DNA of 64,000 bases, taken from assembly GCF_036242395.1 (NCBI RefSeq), contig NZ_CP108458.1:558001-622000 (forward strand), read 5' to 3'. The DNA comes from Kitasatospora sp. NBC_01266. Lineage in GTDB: Bacteria > Actinomycetota > Actinomycetes > Streptomycetales > Streptomycetaceae. Shown one piece after another: positions 17,050-26,185 of this stretch (position 1 is the first letter of the stretch; the number at the start of each line of letters is the position of its first letter). The position numbers and the translations under genes were made by a program. Below the pieces are notes generated by a model. It was not told the DNA's origin. It made no database searches and saw only the letters and a list, made by a program, of their open reading frames with translations.

Positions 17050-18429
17050 TCAGTTCTCCTGCCATACGGCGATCCGCCAGCGCGCCACCCAGCCGGCGAG
17101 CAGCCCGGTGACCAGACCCGCGCCGGTCAGCACCAGCAGCAGGATCCAGCCTCGGCCCAGGCCCATCGCCACGCCGTCGGGGGCCGGGGAGGCCTTGGTC
17201 ACGTCCACGACCAGCTCCAGCGGCAGTCCGGGGTCGGTCTGCACGTTCCCCTGCGGCGCGAAGGAGTTGCTGACGACCAGGCAGACGACCTGGTCCGCGC
17301 TGCCGGCGGCGCCGGCGGGGTCGATCGGGGCGGCGGAGACGGCGGGGTCGCTCGGGGCGGCGGAGACGGCGGCGGGCGCCGACCAGCGCAGGCCGGTGGA
17401 GGCGGCGTCGGTCCGTCCGCTGCCGGCGTCGGTACCGCGCACCAGCTCCTGGCCGGCGGCGTCGGTGGCCTGCAGCAGCACGCCGTAGTCCCGGGCAACC
17501 GCGCGGTCGGGAGTGACGCTGACCGCGGCCCGCAACTCCTGGCCGGACTTCACCGGGACCCGGTAGAAGCGGTGTTCGGAGAACTTCTCCCGGTCGCTGT
17601 AGACGCCGGGGGTGAGCAGCGGAGCGTTGGCGCAGCTGTCGGCCCCGGCGACCTGGGCGGGGTTCTGGGCGTAGGTCTGGTCCGATCTCGTGACCGACTG
17701 CTGCAGCCGCTGGGTGAGTTGCTCCTGGGAGCGCACGTCGGTGTAGGTGCCGCCGGTCGCGTTCGCGATGCACAGCAGTTGCTGGCTGACCTGGTCGTCG
17801 TGCGCCAGGCCGAGCGTGTCGATCACCAGGTGGGTGCCCTGCGCGGCCAGTTCACGCGCGACGTCGCACGGGTCGGGCGGCGAGCAGTCGTCCTCGCCGT
17901 CGGTGACCAGCACCACCCGGCGGGTCGCCTGTCCCGTGCCGAGGTCCTGCGCGGCACCGCGCAGCGCCAGGCCGATCGGCGTCCAGCCGGTCGGGCGCAG
18001 GGTGGCCACCGCCGTCTTGGCCTCCACCTTGTCGGTCTTGCCGACCGGGAAGAGCACCTCGGTGTCCTTGCAGCCGTCGGTCTTGTCGCTGACCGGGTAG
18101 GTCGCGCCCAGCGTGCGGATGCCGAACTGGGCCTCCGGCGGCAGCGCGTCGATGACCTCGTCGATGGAGTGCTGGGCGACCGAGATGCGGCTCTGCCCGT
18201 TGATGTCCGTGGTGCTCATGGACCCGCTGACATCGAGGATGAGGTCGACACGCGGAGCCTGGTCGCCCGTCGGGGTCGTGCTGTTCGGGGTCGTACTGCT
18301 CGCGGTGGGCGCCCCGCCGGGTACGCCGTCGGCCTGGGCCGGCAGGCCGCTCATGACGGTGGCGGCGGTGATCGCCAGAACGGCCAGCAGACCTGCCGCC
18401 CTGGTCGGTCGTTGTCGGATGATCTTCAC
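17050..18429 (-). CDS. Secreted von Willebrand factor A domain protein, TM-anchored
   Basis: A 459-residue exported protein. After the signal peptide (~1-33) comes a VWA domain (~60-235) with an intact MIDAS metal site: DVSGSMS (Asp66, Ser68, Ser70), the Thr in PTGWTPIG and Asp in LVTDGEDDC. A second beta domain with the same LLTPGVYSDREKFSEHRFYRVPV theme as the downstream partner follows, then a C-terminal TM helix (~425-447) and a short basic tail. VWA domains mediate metal-dependent protein binding. The pairing with 16106-17047 suggests a two-part surface complex of unknown role. Confidence 0.85.
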   Translation of the reverse strand: MKIIRQRPTRAAGLLAVLAITAATVMSGLPAQADGVPGGAPTASSTTPNSTTPTGDQAPRVDLILDVSGSMSTTDINGQSRISVAQHSIDEVIDALPPEAQFGIRTLGATYPVSDKTDGCKDTEVLFPVGKTDKVEAKTAVATLRPTGWTPIGLALRGAAQDLGTGQATRRVVLVTDGEDDCSPPDPCDVARELAAQGTHLVIDTLGLAHDDQVSQQLLCIANATGGTYTDVRSQEQLTQRLQQSVTRSDQTYAQNPAQVAGADSCANAPLLTPGVYSDREKFSEHRFYRVPVKSGQELRAAVSVTPDRAVARDYGVLLQATDAAGQELVRGTDAGSGRTDAASTGLRWSAPAAVSAAPSDPAVSAAPIDPAGAAGSADQVVCLVVSNSFAPQGNVQTDPGLPLELVVDVTKASPAPDGVAMGLGRGWILLLVLTGAGLVTGLLAGWVARWRIAVWQEN

Positions 18430-18672
18430 GGCTCCGCATCCTACGGGTCGTCAGCGACCGAGTCACACCAGCCGATCGGGGCCCGGAGGCGGACGGGGAT
18501 CCGCCGGCTCCCGGCCGCCGCACTGGCAGCAGATCCACGACGGAGGAGGCCACCGGAACCTGATCACACGTCACCCGATCCGCGACTCTTGACAACTGCC
18601 CATGCTCCTGACACCACTGGCACTGCACCACTCCCCCGAACGGCAGCACACCCCGAAGGGAGCGATCAGCAC

Positions 18673-19932
18673 ATGACCAGGCCTGAGAGCGCGGGATACG
18701 ACTACGACGTCGTCATCAGCGGAGCCGGCCTCGCCGGCAGCGCCGCGGCGATCCTGCTCGCCCGACGCGGCGTCCGCGTCGCACTGCTGGAACGCCGCTC
18801 GGACCCCGAAGCGTACAAGGTGCTCTGCACCCACTCCCTCACGGCCAACGCCTATCCGGTGCTGGACGAACTCGGCCTCGTACCCGCTCTCGAGAAGGCG
18901 GGAGCCGTCCGCAACGACGCCCGCTGGTACACCCGCTGGGGATGGATCGAGCCGAGGGCGGCACCGGCGGGCCCCGAGCTGCCGTACGGGTACAACATCC
19001 GGCGCAGCACCCTCGACCCGATGATCAGGTCCCGTGCGGCGCAGACTCCTGGCGTCGATCTGCTGCTCGGTCACCAGGTGACCGGGCTGGTCCGGGAAGC
19101 CGGGCGGACCCTGGGGGTGCGCGCGTCGACGCCGCAGGGCGAGCGCGAGATCCGGGCCCGCCTGGTGGTCGGTGCCGACGGCAAGGACTCGGCCGTGGCG
19201 AAGTTCGCCGGGGTGCCCGCTCGGCTGCACGAGAACGCGCGGTTCGGCTATCTCGCGCAGTTCCGCAACCTGCCGCTGCACGGCGGGCTCGGTCACACCT
19301 GGTTCCTCGAGCCCGACATGGCGTACGCGTTCCCCAACGACGACGGGGTGACGGTCATCGCGGTGCTCCCGGACAAGAAGCGGTTGCCGGCCTTCCGGGA
19401 GGACCTGGCGGGCAGCTTCGTCGCCTTCGTCCGCGCCCTGCCCGAGGCACCGCCGATCGACTCCGCCGAGCGCATCACGAAGATCATCGGCACTGTCGAC
19501 TACCCGCTTCTCAGCCGCAAGCCGACCGCACCGGGCGTCGCGCTCATCGGCGACGCCGCCCTGACCGGCGACCCGCTGTGGGGAGTGGGCTGCGGGTGGG
19601 CCCTGCAGTCCGCGCAGTGGTTGGCAGCGGCGGTCGCCCCGGCCGCGACCGGTCAGGGCGACCTCGATCGGTCGCTCGCGGTGTACGCACGCAGGCACCG
19701 GCGCCGGCTGCGCGGTCACCAGTACCTGGCCGCCGACTTCGCCACGGCCCGTCCGTTCAACCCCGGGGAGCGGCTGATGTTCTCGGCGGCGGCACGCGAT
19801 GAGTCGATGGCCCGGCACACGCACCTGTTCGCATCCCGCCTGATCGGTCCGCTGCGCTTCCTGAACCCCGTGGCACTGGCCAGGGCCTCGGCCGTCAACA
19901 TCAAGCATCGCGGGGCGACCGCGCCACCCTGA
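18673..19932 (+). CDS. FAD-dependent oxidoreductase (geranylgeranyl reductase/monooxygenase-like)
   Basis: A 419-residue flavoprotein. FAD-binding motifs: VVISGAGLAGSAAAILLARRG with acidic end LLERR (residues ~10-45), VVGADGKDSAVAKFAG (the DG motif) and VALIGDAALTGDPLWGVGCGWALQSA (GD motif). It belongs to the PHBH/geranylgeranyl-reductase superfamily. The substrate cannot be told. It is divergent from the VWA operon with a 243-base gap holding TTGACA at 18589-18594 but no good -10. Its stop is only four bases from the converging GT87 gene. Confidence 0.85.
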   Translation: MTRPESAGYDYDVVISGAGLAGSAAAILLARRGVRVALLERRSDPEAYKVLCTHSLTANAYPVLDELGLVPALEKAGAVRNDARWYTRWGWIEPRAAPAGPELPYGYNIRRSTLDPMIRSRAAQTPGVDLLLGHQVTGLVREAGRTLGVRASTPQGEREIRARLVVGADGKDSAVAKFAGVPARLHENARFGYLAQFRNLPLHGGLGHTWFLEPDMAYAFPNDDGVTVIAVLPDKKRLPAFREDLAGSFVAFVRALPEAPPIDSAERITKIIGTVDYPLLSRKPTAPGVALIGDAALTGDPLWGVGCGWALQSAQWLAAAVAPAATGQGDLDRSLAVYARRHRRRLRGHQYLAADFATARPFNPGERLMFSAAARDESMARHTHLFASRLIGPLRFLNPVALARASAVNIKHRGATAPP

Positions 19933-19936
19933 GTGG

Positions 19937-21190
19937 TCACGTCAGCGCGGCATCATGGCCGGTCCGGCCGGCCGGGATGCCGTGGTCCGCTCCGGACCCG
20001 TTGCCGGCCGAACGCCATCCGCGGTACAGGCGCAGTCCCACGGCGACGAGAACGGCGATGCCCAAGGGCGGGTAGATCGAGCCGGGTAGTTGCCAGTACC
20101 AGGCGACGCCGCGTCCCCATCGGTGGGGCGATATCCACATGGCGTGGGAGAGGAACACCGCCAGCGTGATGCCGAGCAGCACCCGGCGCGCTGTGCTCCT
20201 GCCCTCCGCAGCCAGCAGCGCGATGAGAGGGATGCACCAGACCCAGTGGTGGGTCCAGCTGATCGGCGAGATCAGCAGCGCGGTGAACGCGGTGCAGACG
20301 GCGCCCCAGGCATCGGCCCGGCGCAGCAGCCGTGCGGAGCGCCCGGCCAGGACGGCCACCGCGAGGCCGAGCGTCCCGACGACGGCGCAGGCGGCGAGCC
20401 CGACCAGGCCCGGGTCGCTGACGTCGAGGAGTCGGCAGACGGCGCCCCGCAGGGACTGGTTGTCCATGAGGGCCGTGACGCCTACCCGGCTCGGGTCCCA
20501 GAGGTACCTGGTCCAGAAGCCGAAGGAGGCGTCGGGCAGCACCAGCCAGCCGATCAGACCGGCCGTCAGGAATGTGCCTGCTGAGACCAGAGCGGCTCTG
20601 ATCCGGCCGGTGAGGAGCAGGTACACGGCGAACAGGCCTGGGGTGATCTTGATGGCGGTGGCCAGGCCGATGCCCACGCCCTTGAACCGGCTCCGGTCCG
20701 GCCGGGTCAGGTCCCACAGGACCAGGCAGAGGATGCCGAGGTTGACCTGGCCGTACTGGAAGGTGGTGTACACCGGCTCCAGCCAGACGCCGAGGCCCGT
20801 CGCGAACAGGACGGCGGCTGGGCGGTGACGTGCGCGGGGCCACTCGATCAGGCGGAGGGAGAGGTGGACGGCCAGGGCGAGCAGGGCGAGGCCGAGGACC
20901 ATCACCAGAACCCGTAACGTGCTCACCTCGAACCAGGTGCTCGGCACGAAGAGCATCGCGGCGAAGGGCGGGTAGGTGGCCGGCAGGTCCCACACCCGCA
21001 TCGCGTACAGGTCCTCGCCATGGACGACCGCGGCGCCCTCGCCCCGGTAGACGAGCATGTCGACCATGGTCGCCCCGTGGAAGTGACGCACGACGGCGAA
21101 CACCGCCAGGGACGCGGCCGCGACGCAAGCCGCGGCCACGGCCCAACGTGTCGTTCTTGCGGGGCGGAAGGTATCGATGCGTTCGTCCAT
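19937..21190 (-). CDS. GT87-family (DUF2029) membrane glycosyltransferase
   Basis: A 417-residue polytopic membrane protein with about ten hydrophobic segments. The early periplasmic acidic motif of GT-C enzymes is seen as MVDMLVYRGEGAAVVHGEDLY, followed by YPPFAAMLFVPS and the FQYGQVNLGIL segment typical of the polyprenyl-phosphate-mannose dependent alpha-mannosyltransferase family (GT87). HHWVW near residue 320 is also usual. It probably transfers mannose or arabinose to a lipid or polysaccharide on the outer face of the membrane. Confidence 0.85.
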   Translation of the reverse strand: MDERIDTFRPARTTRWAVAAACVAAASLAVFAVVRHFHGATMVDMLVYRGEGAAVVHGEDLYAMRVWDLPATYPPFAAMLFVPSTWFEVSTLRVLVMVLGLALLALAVHLSLRLIEWPRARHRPAAVLFATGLGVWLEPVYTTFQYGQVNLGILCLVLWDLTRPDRSRFKGVGIGLATAIKITPGLFAVYLLLTGRIRAALVSAGTFLTAGLIGWLVLPDASFGFWTRYLWDPSRVGVTALMDNQSLRGAVCRLLDVSDPGLVGLAACAVVGTLGLAVAVLAGRSARLLRRADAWGAVCTAFTALLISPISWTHHWVWCIPLIALLAAEGRSTARRVLLGITLAVFLSHAMWISPHRWGRGVAWYWQLPGSIYPPLGIAVLVAVGLRLYRGWRSAGNGSGADHGIPAGRTGHDAALT

Positions 21191-21299
21191 ACCCGGGTCA
21201 ACGTGTCGCAGGCGCTTGCGGGCTCACGGCGAGGAGGCCTCGGAACTGTCGGCGATTCCTCGGACCAGGGCAGCCAACAGCGCACACCACCGCCGCCGT

Positions 21300-21321
21300 C
21301 ACCCCGCACCGTCGCGGGGTG
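21300..21321 (-). terminator. Stem-loop after GH95 gene
   Basis: CACCCCGC pairs with GCGGGGTG (8 bp) around ACCGTC. It sits directly beyond the GH95 gene's original stop codon position (21327) on the minus strand. Confidence 0.6.
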
Positions 21322-21337
21322 GATCCTCAGCCGAGCA

Positions 21338-24115
21338 TCAGCTGCCACTGCTGGCCGCTCGCGCCGGTACCCGTCTGCTGTTCGAGGGCGGCCAGGTCCT
21401 GGAGCGAGCCGCCGACACGCCCAGCACCAGCCCGCTGCGCACATTGACCAGGTTGACGTATCCGCCGCCGGCGTCGGCGAGTGTCCACTGCTGGTTGGTC
21501 GCGCCCGTCGGTGTCCACTGGATGACGGGCGTACCGGGCGCGGTACCACCGCCGTTCACGTCCATCGCCAGCGCCGAAGCGGCGTTGACGAGGGTGTGGG
21601 CGCCCGAGCCGGTCGGCTGGAACTGCCAGCACTGGTTGCGGCCGCCGTCGCGCGTGTACTGGATCAGTTCGGTACCGGCGGAGCTACTGGCGGCGGGATC
21701 GTCGACGGCCTTGCCGCTGTTCCGGTTGACCAGGACGAAGCTGTCGAAGGTGGCGGACCGCCCGGCGGCGACCGTGACCGACCTGCTCCAGGGACCGGAC
21801 CGCACGACGGTGCTCGCGCCGGCCGGGCCGACGTTGTGCAGGGTGAAGGAGGTCACCTGGCCGGCGCTCCAGGTGAGGTCCACCGTGAACCCGCCCCGGA
21901 CGCCGACCCCCGTCACGCTGCCCGACGCGGACCACGCCGCGGGCAGCGCGGGCAGGAGTTGGAGCAGGCCGGGACGGGAGTACACGAGCATCTCGACGGC
22001 GGCGGACGGCAGGCCCAGGTTGGCGTCGATCTGGAACGTGTCGCCGCCGTAGATGTCCAGCAGGTTCCCCGCCGTCCCGGTCGACCCGTTGACCGACGGG
22101 GTCAGGCCGTTGACGAAGCACTGGTAGGCGTTGGGCGCGTTCTTCAGCCGGGCCCAGCAGGCCGAGCGCCAGGCGACGCCCCAGCCGTAGCTGGTCATAC
22201 CCCGGGCGGTGAGCAGCTTGGTCGCACCGGCCAGCAGCGCGGCCGCGCTGCCGTCGGCGGTGATCCGGTCGCCGGGGAACAGGCCGATCAGCGGCGACAG
22301 ATGGCGGTGCTGGAGGTCGGAGGTGTCGAGGTTGTCCGGTGTCATCCACTCCTCGAGCCAGCCGGTGGTGTCGCTGACCTGCGGGAGGTAGAGGCGGCTC
22401 TGCAGGCCCTGCACGGTCCGGGCGTAGTCGCCGTCCTCGCTCAGGAGCGCCGCAGCCGCCAGGTAGTTCGCGAACAGTTGCCAGACGAGTTCCTGGGCGT
22501 AGGTGATGCCGAGCGCGTCGGTCGGTCCGTGCTCGGGTGACCAGTCCGCGTCGTCGACCAGCACGGTGTGGGTCACGCCGGCGGCGTCCGTGTAGCTGGT
22601 CGTGATCAGGCGGGCCTCCCAGAACTGGCAGGCGCCCTTGAGCAGCGGATAGATCTTCGCCAGGTAGCCGGCGTCCTGGTTGTACAGGTAGTGGTCGAAG
22701 AGTTCGTTGCAGAGCCAGGCGTTGCCCGCCGGGTGCCACCACCACCCCAGGCCGCCGAAGACGTTGGTGGAGATGGCGACGGTCCAGCCGGCGATCTTGC
22801 CGGAGGAGTTCCGGAAGCCGTTGTCCGGGCTGTTGAACAGGGCCTGGGTGTGCTGTTCCCACTGGGGCTGCTGGTTGACGCAGTAGTCCGCGAACGCCTC
22901 GAAGCAGGACGGCAGTCCGGCGCGGTCCGGCAGCCAGTAGTTCATCTGGAGGTTGATGTCGGTGTGGTAGTCGCTCATCCAGTCGGGCGAGTTGGAGTCC
23001 TGCCAGGGCCCCTGCAGATTGATCGGCAGCCCGGTTCGCGAGCCGCAGATCATCAGGTAGCGACCGAACTGGACATAGGCGGCGTGCAGTTCGGGGTCGG
23101 GCGCGGCTCCGGGGAGCTGGGCGGCGGCCAGCCGCTGGTCGGTGGGCAGGGCCCGCTGGGCCGCCGTCGAGACGCCGAGGTTGACGCTCATCGCCTGCTG
23201 CAGGCCCTGGTAGTCGGCCAGGTGGGCACCCAGCAGCGCGTCGGCGCCCAGGCCCACGGCCCGCGCGGCCTGGGCGCCGGCGACGGTCGACGGGACGATG
23301 GCCGGGTCCGTGAAGCCCGGCGCCGTCGCGCGGTAGTCGGTGCCGCCGCTGATCACCAGCAGCACCTCGGTGCAGCCGGTGAAGGTCACGGCCCCCGCGG
23401 ACACGCCGACGGTTCCGCCGGTGCCGCGGGCCTGGACCACCGCGGCATAGCGCAGTCCGTTGGGCAGGCCGGCACTGAACGAGGCGGTGACCGACGCGGC
23501 GTCCGTGGTGGTGGTCTCCGAGCGGGTGCCGGTCAGGGCGAGGCTGCCGGTGTAGGTTCCGCCGCCGCCCTGGGTCAGGTGGATGACGATGACGTCGTCG
23601 GGGTGGCTGGCGTAGACGTCCCGGCGGTAGCCGATGCCCTCGAACTGGTAGGTCGCCGACACCAGTCCGTTGCTCAGGTCGAGTTGCCGCTGGTAGCCGG
23701 TGATCGCCGAACCGGTGTGTCCGGGTATCCGCAGGTAGGCCTTGGCCAGTAGCTGCTGAGTACCGAAGTCGTCGGTGTCATAGGGGAACTGGCCGTCGGA
23801 GCCGAGCGAGGCGTTGGCCCCGCCGGCCCAGCAGCTCGCGTCGGTCACGCAGTACGCCTCTTCGGCGGTGTCCCCGGTGAGCAGCGCGCCGAGCCGGCCG
23901 TTGCCGACCGGCAGGGCCGTTGCCATCATCGACGACTCGACGCCCGGCTGGGTGTACCAGAGACTCAGGGCGTCGCCGGGCGGCACCGGGCTCGCCGAGG
24001 CGGTGGACGCCTCGGCGCGCGGCGTGAAGACCGGCAGCGCGGGCGCCACCAGTAGCGCGCCGAAGGCCGCCGCGCCGCGCAGGAGCGTACGACGGGATGG
24101 GGTGGATCCGGACAA
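21338..24115 (-). CDS. Tat-exported GH95-type glycoside hydrolase with ricin-type lectin tail (frameshifted end)
   Basis: A 925-residue exported glycosidase. TTG 24115 is chosen because GGAGG sits five bases upstream, giving an N-terminus with a twin-arginine signal (SRRTLLRGAAAFGALLVAP); GTG 24151 is an alternative. The GH95 regions are the N-terminal beta domain (LWYTQPGV...ALPVGNGRLGAL), NLQGPWQDS, DYHTDINLQMNYWLP, the WWWHPAGNAWL loop and GDRITADG. The family acts on alpha-L-fucosides (or galactosides). A ricin-type beta-trefoil runs from ~800 (DGGRNQCWQFQPTG, NQQWTL). A one-base deletion near 21412 changes the final ~22 residues. In the other frame the expected LEQQTGTGASGQQWQLMLG ends at 21327. 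Confidence 0.88.
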   Translation of the reverse strand: MSGSTPSRRTLLRGAAAFGALLVAPALPVFTPRAEASTASASPVPPGDALSLWYTQPGVESSMMATALPVGNGRLGALLTGDTAEEAYCVTDASCWAGGANASLGSDGQFPYDTDDFGTQQLLAKAYLRIPGHTGSAITGYQRQLDLSNGLVSATYQFEGIGYRRDVYASHPDDVIVIHLTQGGGGTYTGSLALTGTRSETTTTDAASVTASFSAGLPNGLRYAAVVQARGTGGTVGVSAGAVTFTGCTEVLLVISGGTDYRATAPGFTDPAIVPSTVAGAQAARAVGLGADALLGAHLADYQGLQQAMSVNLGVSTAAQRALPTDQRLAAAQLPGAAPDPELHAAYVQFGRYLMICGSRTGLPINLQGPWQDSNSPDWMSDYHTDINLQMNYWLPDRAGLPSCFEAFADYCVNQQPQWEQHTQALFNSPDNGFRNSSGKIAGWTVAISTNVFGGLGWWWHPAGNAWLCNELFDHYLYNQDAGYLAKIYPLLKGACQFWEARLITTSYTDAAGVTHTVLVDDADWSPEHGPTDALGITYAQELVWQLFANYLAAAALLSEDGDYARTVQGLQSRLYLPQVSDTTGWLEEWMTPDNLDTSDLQHRHLSPLIGLFPGDRITADGSAAALLAGATKLLTARGMTSYGWGVAWRSACWARLKNAPNAYQCFVNGLTPSVNGSTGTAGNLLDIYGGDTFQIDANLGLPSAAVEMLVYSRPGLLQLLPALPAAWSASGSVTGVGVRGGFTVDLTWSAGQVTSFTLHNVGPAGASTVVRSGPWSRSVTVAAGRSATFDSFVLVNRNSGKAVDDPAASSSAGTELIQYTRDGGRNQCWQFQPTGSGAHTLVNAASALAMDVNGGGTAPGTPVIQWTPTGATNQQWTLADAGGGYVNLVNVRSGLVLGVSAARSRTWPPSNSRRVPARAASSGS

Positions 24116-24255
24116 CGCGGCCTCCTGGCAGGCGAGATGAGTCGGTGTCACGCAGGTTCTTCGGGCGGGCGCGGGCCCGTCCGGCGGGTCGCGGTGCCGG
24201 ACGGGCCCGCGCATGACCTGCAACGTGACGTTCATATCTGCGCGATCTTGGGGTG

Positions 24256-24310
24256 TTCTGAGCATTCATGCTCAGAAGTGGAATATAGGAGGGCGGTGAT
24301 GGCACGTCAA
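24256..24310 (-). promoter_or_regulatory. GH95 promoter with 22-bp palindromic operator
   Basis: On the minus strand, -35 TTGACG (24310-24305), a 17-base spacer, and -10 TATATT (24287-24282) form a near-consensus housekeeping promoter. Four bases further, 24277-24256 is a perfect inverted repeat: TTCTGAGCAT, two central bases, ATGCTCAGAA. The palindrome covers the expected start point, so a repressor bound there would block transcription of the GH95 gene. Confidence 0.75.
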
Positions 24311-24491
24311 CGGTTCCAACTGGCAACGGGCGAGACGGCTGCGGCTCACCTGAGACCCCGCACCGGGGTACACGCTCCTTAGCGAAACCTTGAGCCCTGC
24401 CAGCGGCAGTCGACCTTGCCCCGGCAGAACGCGCGGTGAAGGATCGCAGCGTTGTCCTGTGAGGCGTGCCAAACGTCGTTGGGAGGGCAGT

Positions 24492-26114
24492 GTGCACAGA
24501 CATGCTGAGCGGAGCGAGCCGTCGCAGCGGGAGGCGAAGGCACCGGCTCCGCGCCGGAACCCCGGACCGGCTCCCCGTGGGGCCGCTGGCCACCCGGCGC
24601 GAGCCGACCTCCTCGCGCTGCAGCGGAGCGTGGGAAACTCCGCCGTGACGTTGGCACTCCAACGGTCGGGAGCCGTCGGCGTTCAACGGGAGACCGAGGA
24701 CGCCGAGGTCACCACGGGCCGGGTCAAGGACACCCTCGACACCGCCGCCCAGAACGTCGCCGCGACGACCGCCACGACCGTCGGGGCGCAGTTCACCGAC
24801 CCCAGCTTCAGCACACCCGCTTCCTATGCCGGTGGCATGGCAGGCCCCTTCGGCTCAGGCATCGCGGCCGGGGTCACGCTCGCCACCGGCCTCGGGGCGA
24901 TGCGGAACGCGCGGCGTGACAGGAACGCGCATCCGCAGGGCACCGCGCCGCACCGGGAGGCGTCCCGCGAACTCGGCAGCGCCCGCGCGGAGGTCGGCCA
25001 GAGCGCCGCCGGCCTGGTGGGCAACCTGCTCAACGGGACCGGCGGGGCGTTGAGCTACACCGGACAGGCAACCCCGGTGTACAACGCCGTCTTCTCGGCA
25101 GGCGGCGCGGTCGGACTGCCCGCGACACTGGTGCAGACGGGGCGGTACGCCCGTAAGGCCGCCAAGGCGCACGCGCGCGTCAAGGCGTTGCGCGCGCTGA
25201 TGTCCGCGGAGGATCAGCAGCCGAAGAAGGCGTTGGCGGCCGCGAACCAAGAGGTCGCCGCTTGCCGTGAACTGGTCTACGCGATCGACGAGTTGTTCGA
25301 GTCGAAGAGTGAGACGTACCGGGCCCGCGTGCAGGAGATGGGCCGTTCGCCCATGGACCGGCCCCTGGGAACCGACCTGGACACCCTCAAGCAGTCGCTA
25401 CTGGAAGTCCATGAGTTGGAGCGGCAGCTCCAGGAGGCCAACGCCGGCCTCCTCGCGGCCGTGGCGAAACAGAAGCAGCGGGAGGACGTCCGGGTCGCCA
25501 TGGAGCGCGGGCTCGGCGAGGCCGCCGAGGAGGTCAAGCAGCATCGGGCGGGCGCACCCCAGCAGATCTCGCTGCGCATGATCCAGGCATACGCGGTGCA
25601 GAAGAACGAGCGCGGCCGGATCAAGAAGATCATCACCGCGACAGGCGGGGCGCTCGGAACGGCGGGCAGCGTCGCCGCTCTCGTCACCTCGATCGCCGTC
25701 GCCGCGGGCACCGCCGCCGGCGCGAGCGTGCTGCTCGCGACCCCGGTCGGCTGGGCGCTCGCTGCCGCCGCTGCCGCCGTGGGACTGGGCCTTGCCTCGT
25801 ACAAGGCGTGGAAGTACTTCGCCAAGCGCTGGGAGCGGACGGCCGAGCCCGACGCCGACGGCAAGCCCACCCGCCCCGCTCTCGTACGGCTCGGCAAGAC
25901 CCTGGCTTTCTGGAAGAAGGCCGGGCCGAGCAAACGCGAGGAGTACGCCTCCGCGCTCTACGAGATGGCCAAGGACGGACAGGACACCGACCCGGTCCGG
26001 ACAGAAGAGGCACGGAAGACCATCACAGCCCTCGGGCTCGACTGGGACGGACTCACGATGAAGGACGAACCGGAGAGCGCCAAGAAGCTGATCGCCGCGA
26101 AGCTCGCGTCGTAG
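24492..26114 (+). CDS. Large protein with N-terminal LQR-GN-AV-LQR motif and TM hairpin
   Basis: A 540-residue protein from GTG 24492 (GGGAGGG five bases upstream). The basic, Pro-rich N-terminus ends in LALQRSVGNSAVTLALQR (residues ~42-58), the motif that precedes DUF4157/eCIS-core type and toxin-like proteins of actinomycetes. A hydrophobic Gly-rich stretch lies at ~112-135. Residues ~250-385 form a helical, coiled-coil-like region (LEVHELERQLQEANAGLLAAVAK). A long hydrophobic hairpin occupies ~385-437, followed by a charged tail with FAKRWERTAEPDADG. There is no signal peptide. It may be a cargo or effector of a contractile injection system, but no such genes are in the window. Confidence 0.7.
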   Translation: MHRHAERSEPSQREAKAPAPRRNPGPAPRGAAGHPARADLLALQRSVGNSAVTLALQRSGAVGVQRETEDAEVTTGRVKDTLDTAAQNVAATTATTVGAQFTDPSFSTPASYAGGMAGPFGSGIAAGVTLATGLGAMRNARRDRNAHPQGTAPHREASRELGSARAEVGQSAAGLVGNLLNGTGGALSYTGQATPVYNAVFSAGGAVGLPATLVQTGRYARKAAKAHARVKALRALMSAEDQQPKKALAAANQEVAACRELVYAIDELFESKSETYRARVQEMGRSPMDRPLGTDLDTLKQSLLEVHELERQLQEANAGLLAAVAKQKQREDVRVAMERGLGEAAEEVKQHRAGAPQQISLRMIQAYAVQKNERGRIKKIITATGGALGTAGSVAALVTSIAVAAGTAAGASVLLATPVGWALAAAAAAVGLGLASYKAWKYFAKRWERTAEPDADGKPTRPALVRLGKTLAFWKKAGPSKREEYASALYEMAKDGQDTDPVRTEEARKTITALGLDWDGLTMKDEPESAKKLIAAKLAS

Positions 26115-26134
26115 TCATCGGGGGTCGTCGGGGG

Positions 26135-26171
26135 TCCCGTCCCCAAGGACGGCGCGTCCTTGGGGACGGGA
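26135..26171. terminator. Bidirectional terminator, 16-bp perfect stem
   Basis: TCCCGTCCCCAAGGAC (26135-26150), loop GGCGC, then its exact complement (26156-26171). It lies between the convergent gene at 24492 and the aldo/keto reductase. Confidence 0.85.
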
Positions 26172-26185
26172 AGTCCCCCGGCCGC

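Noticed and set aside
17572..18672. Upstream extension of the FAD oxidoreductase frame
   Set aside because: It is antisense to the VWA gene; the FAD motif begins just after ATG 18673.
24299..24382. 28-codon plus-strand ORF (MARQRFQLATGE) with GGAGGG upstream
   Set aside because: The same bases form the -35/-10 promoter and operator of the GH95 gene on the minus strand; no similarity supports the peptide.
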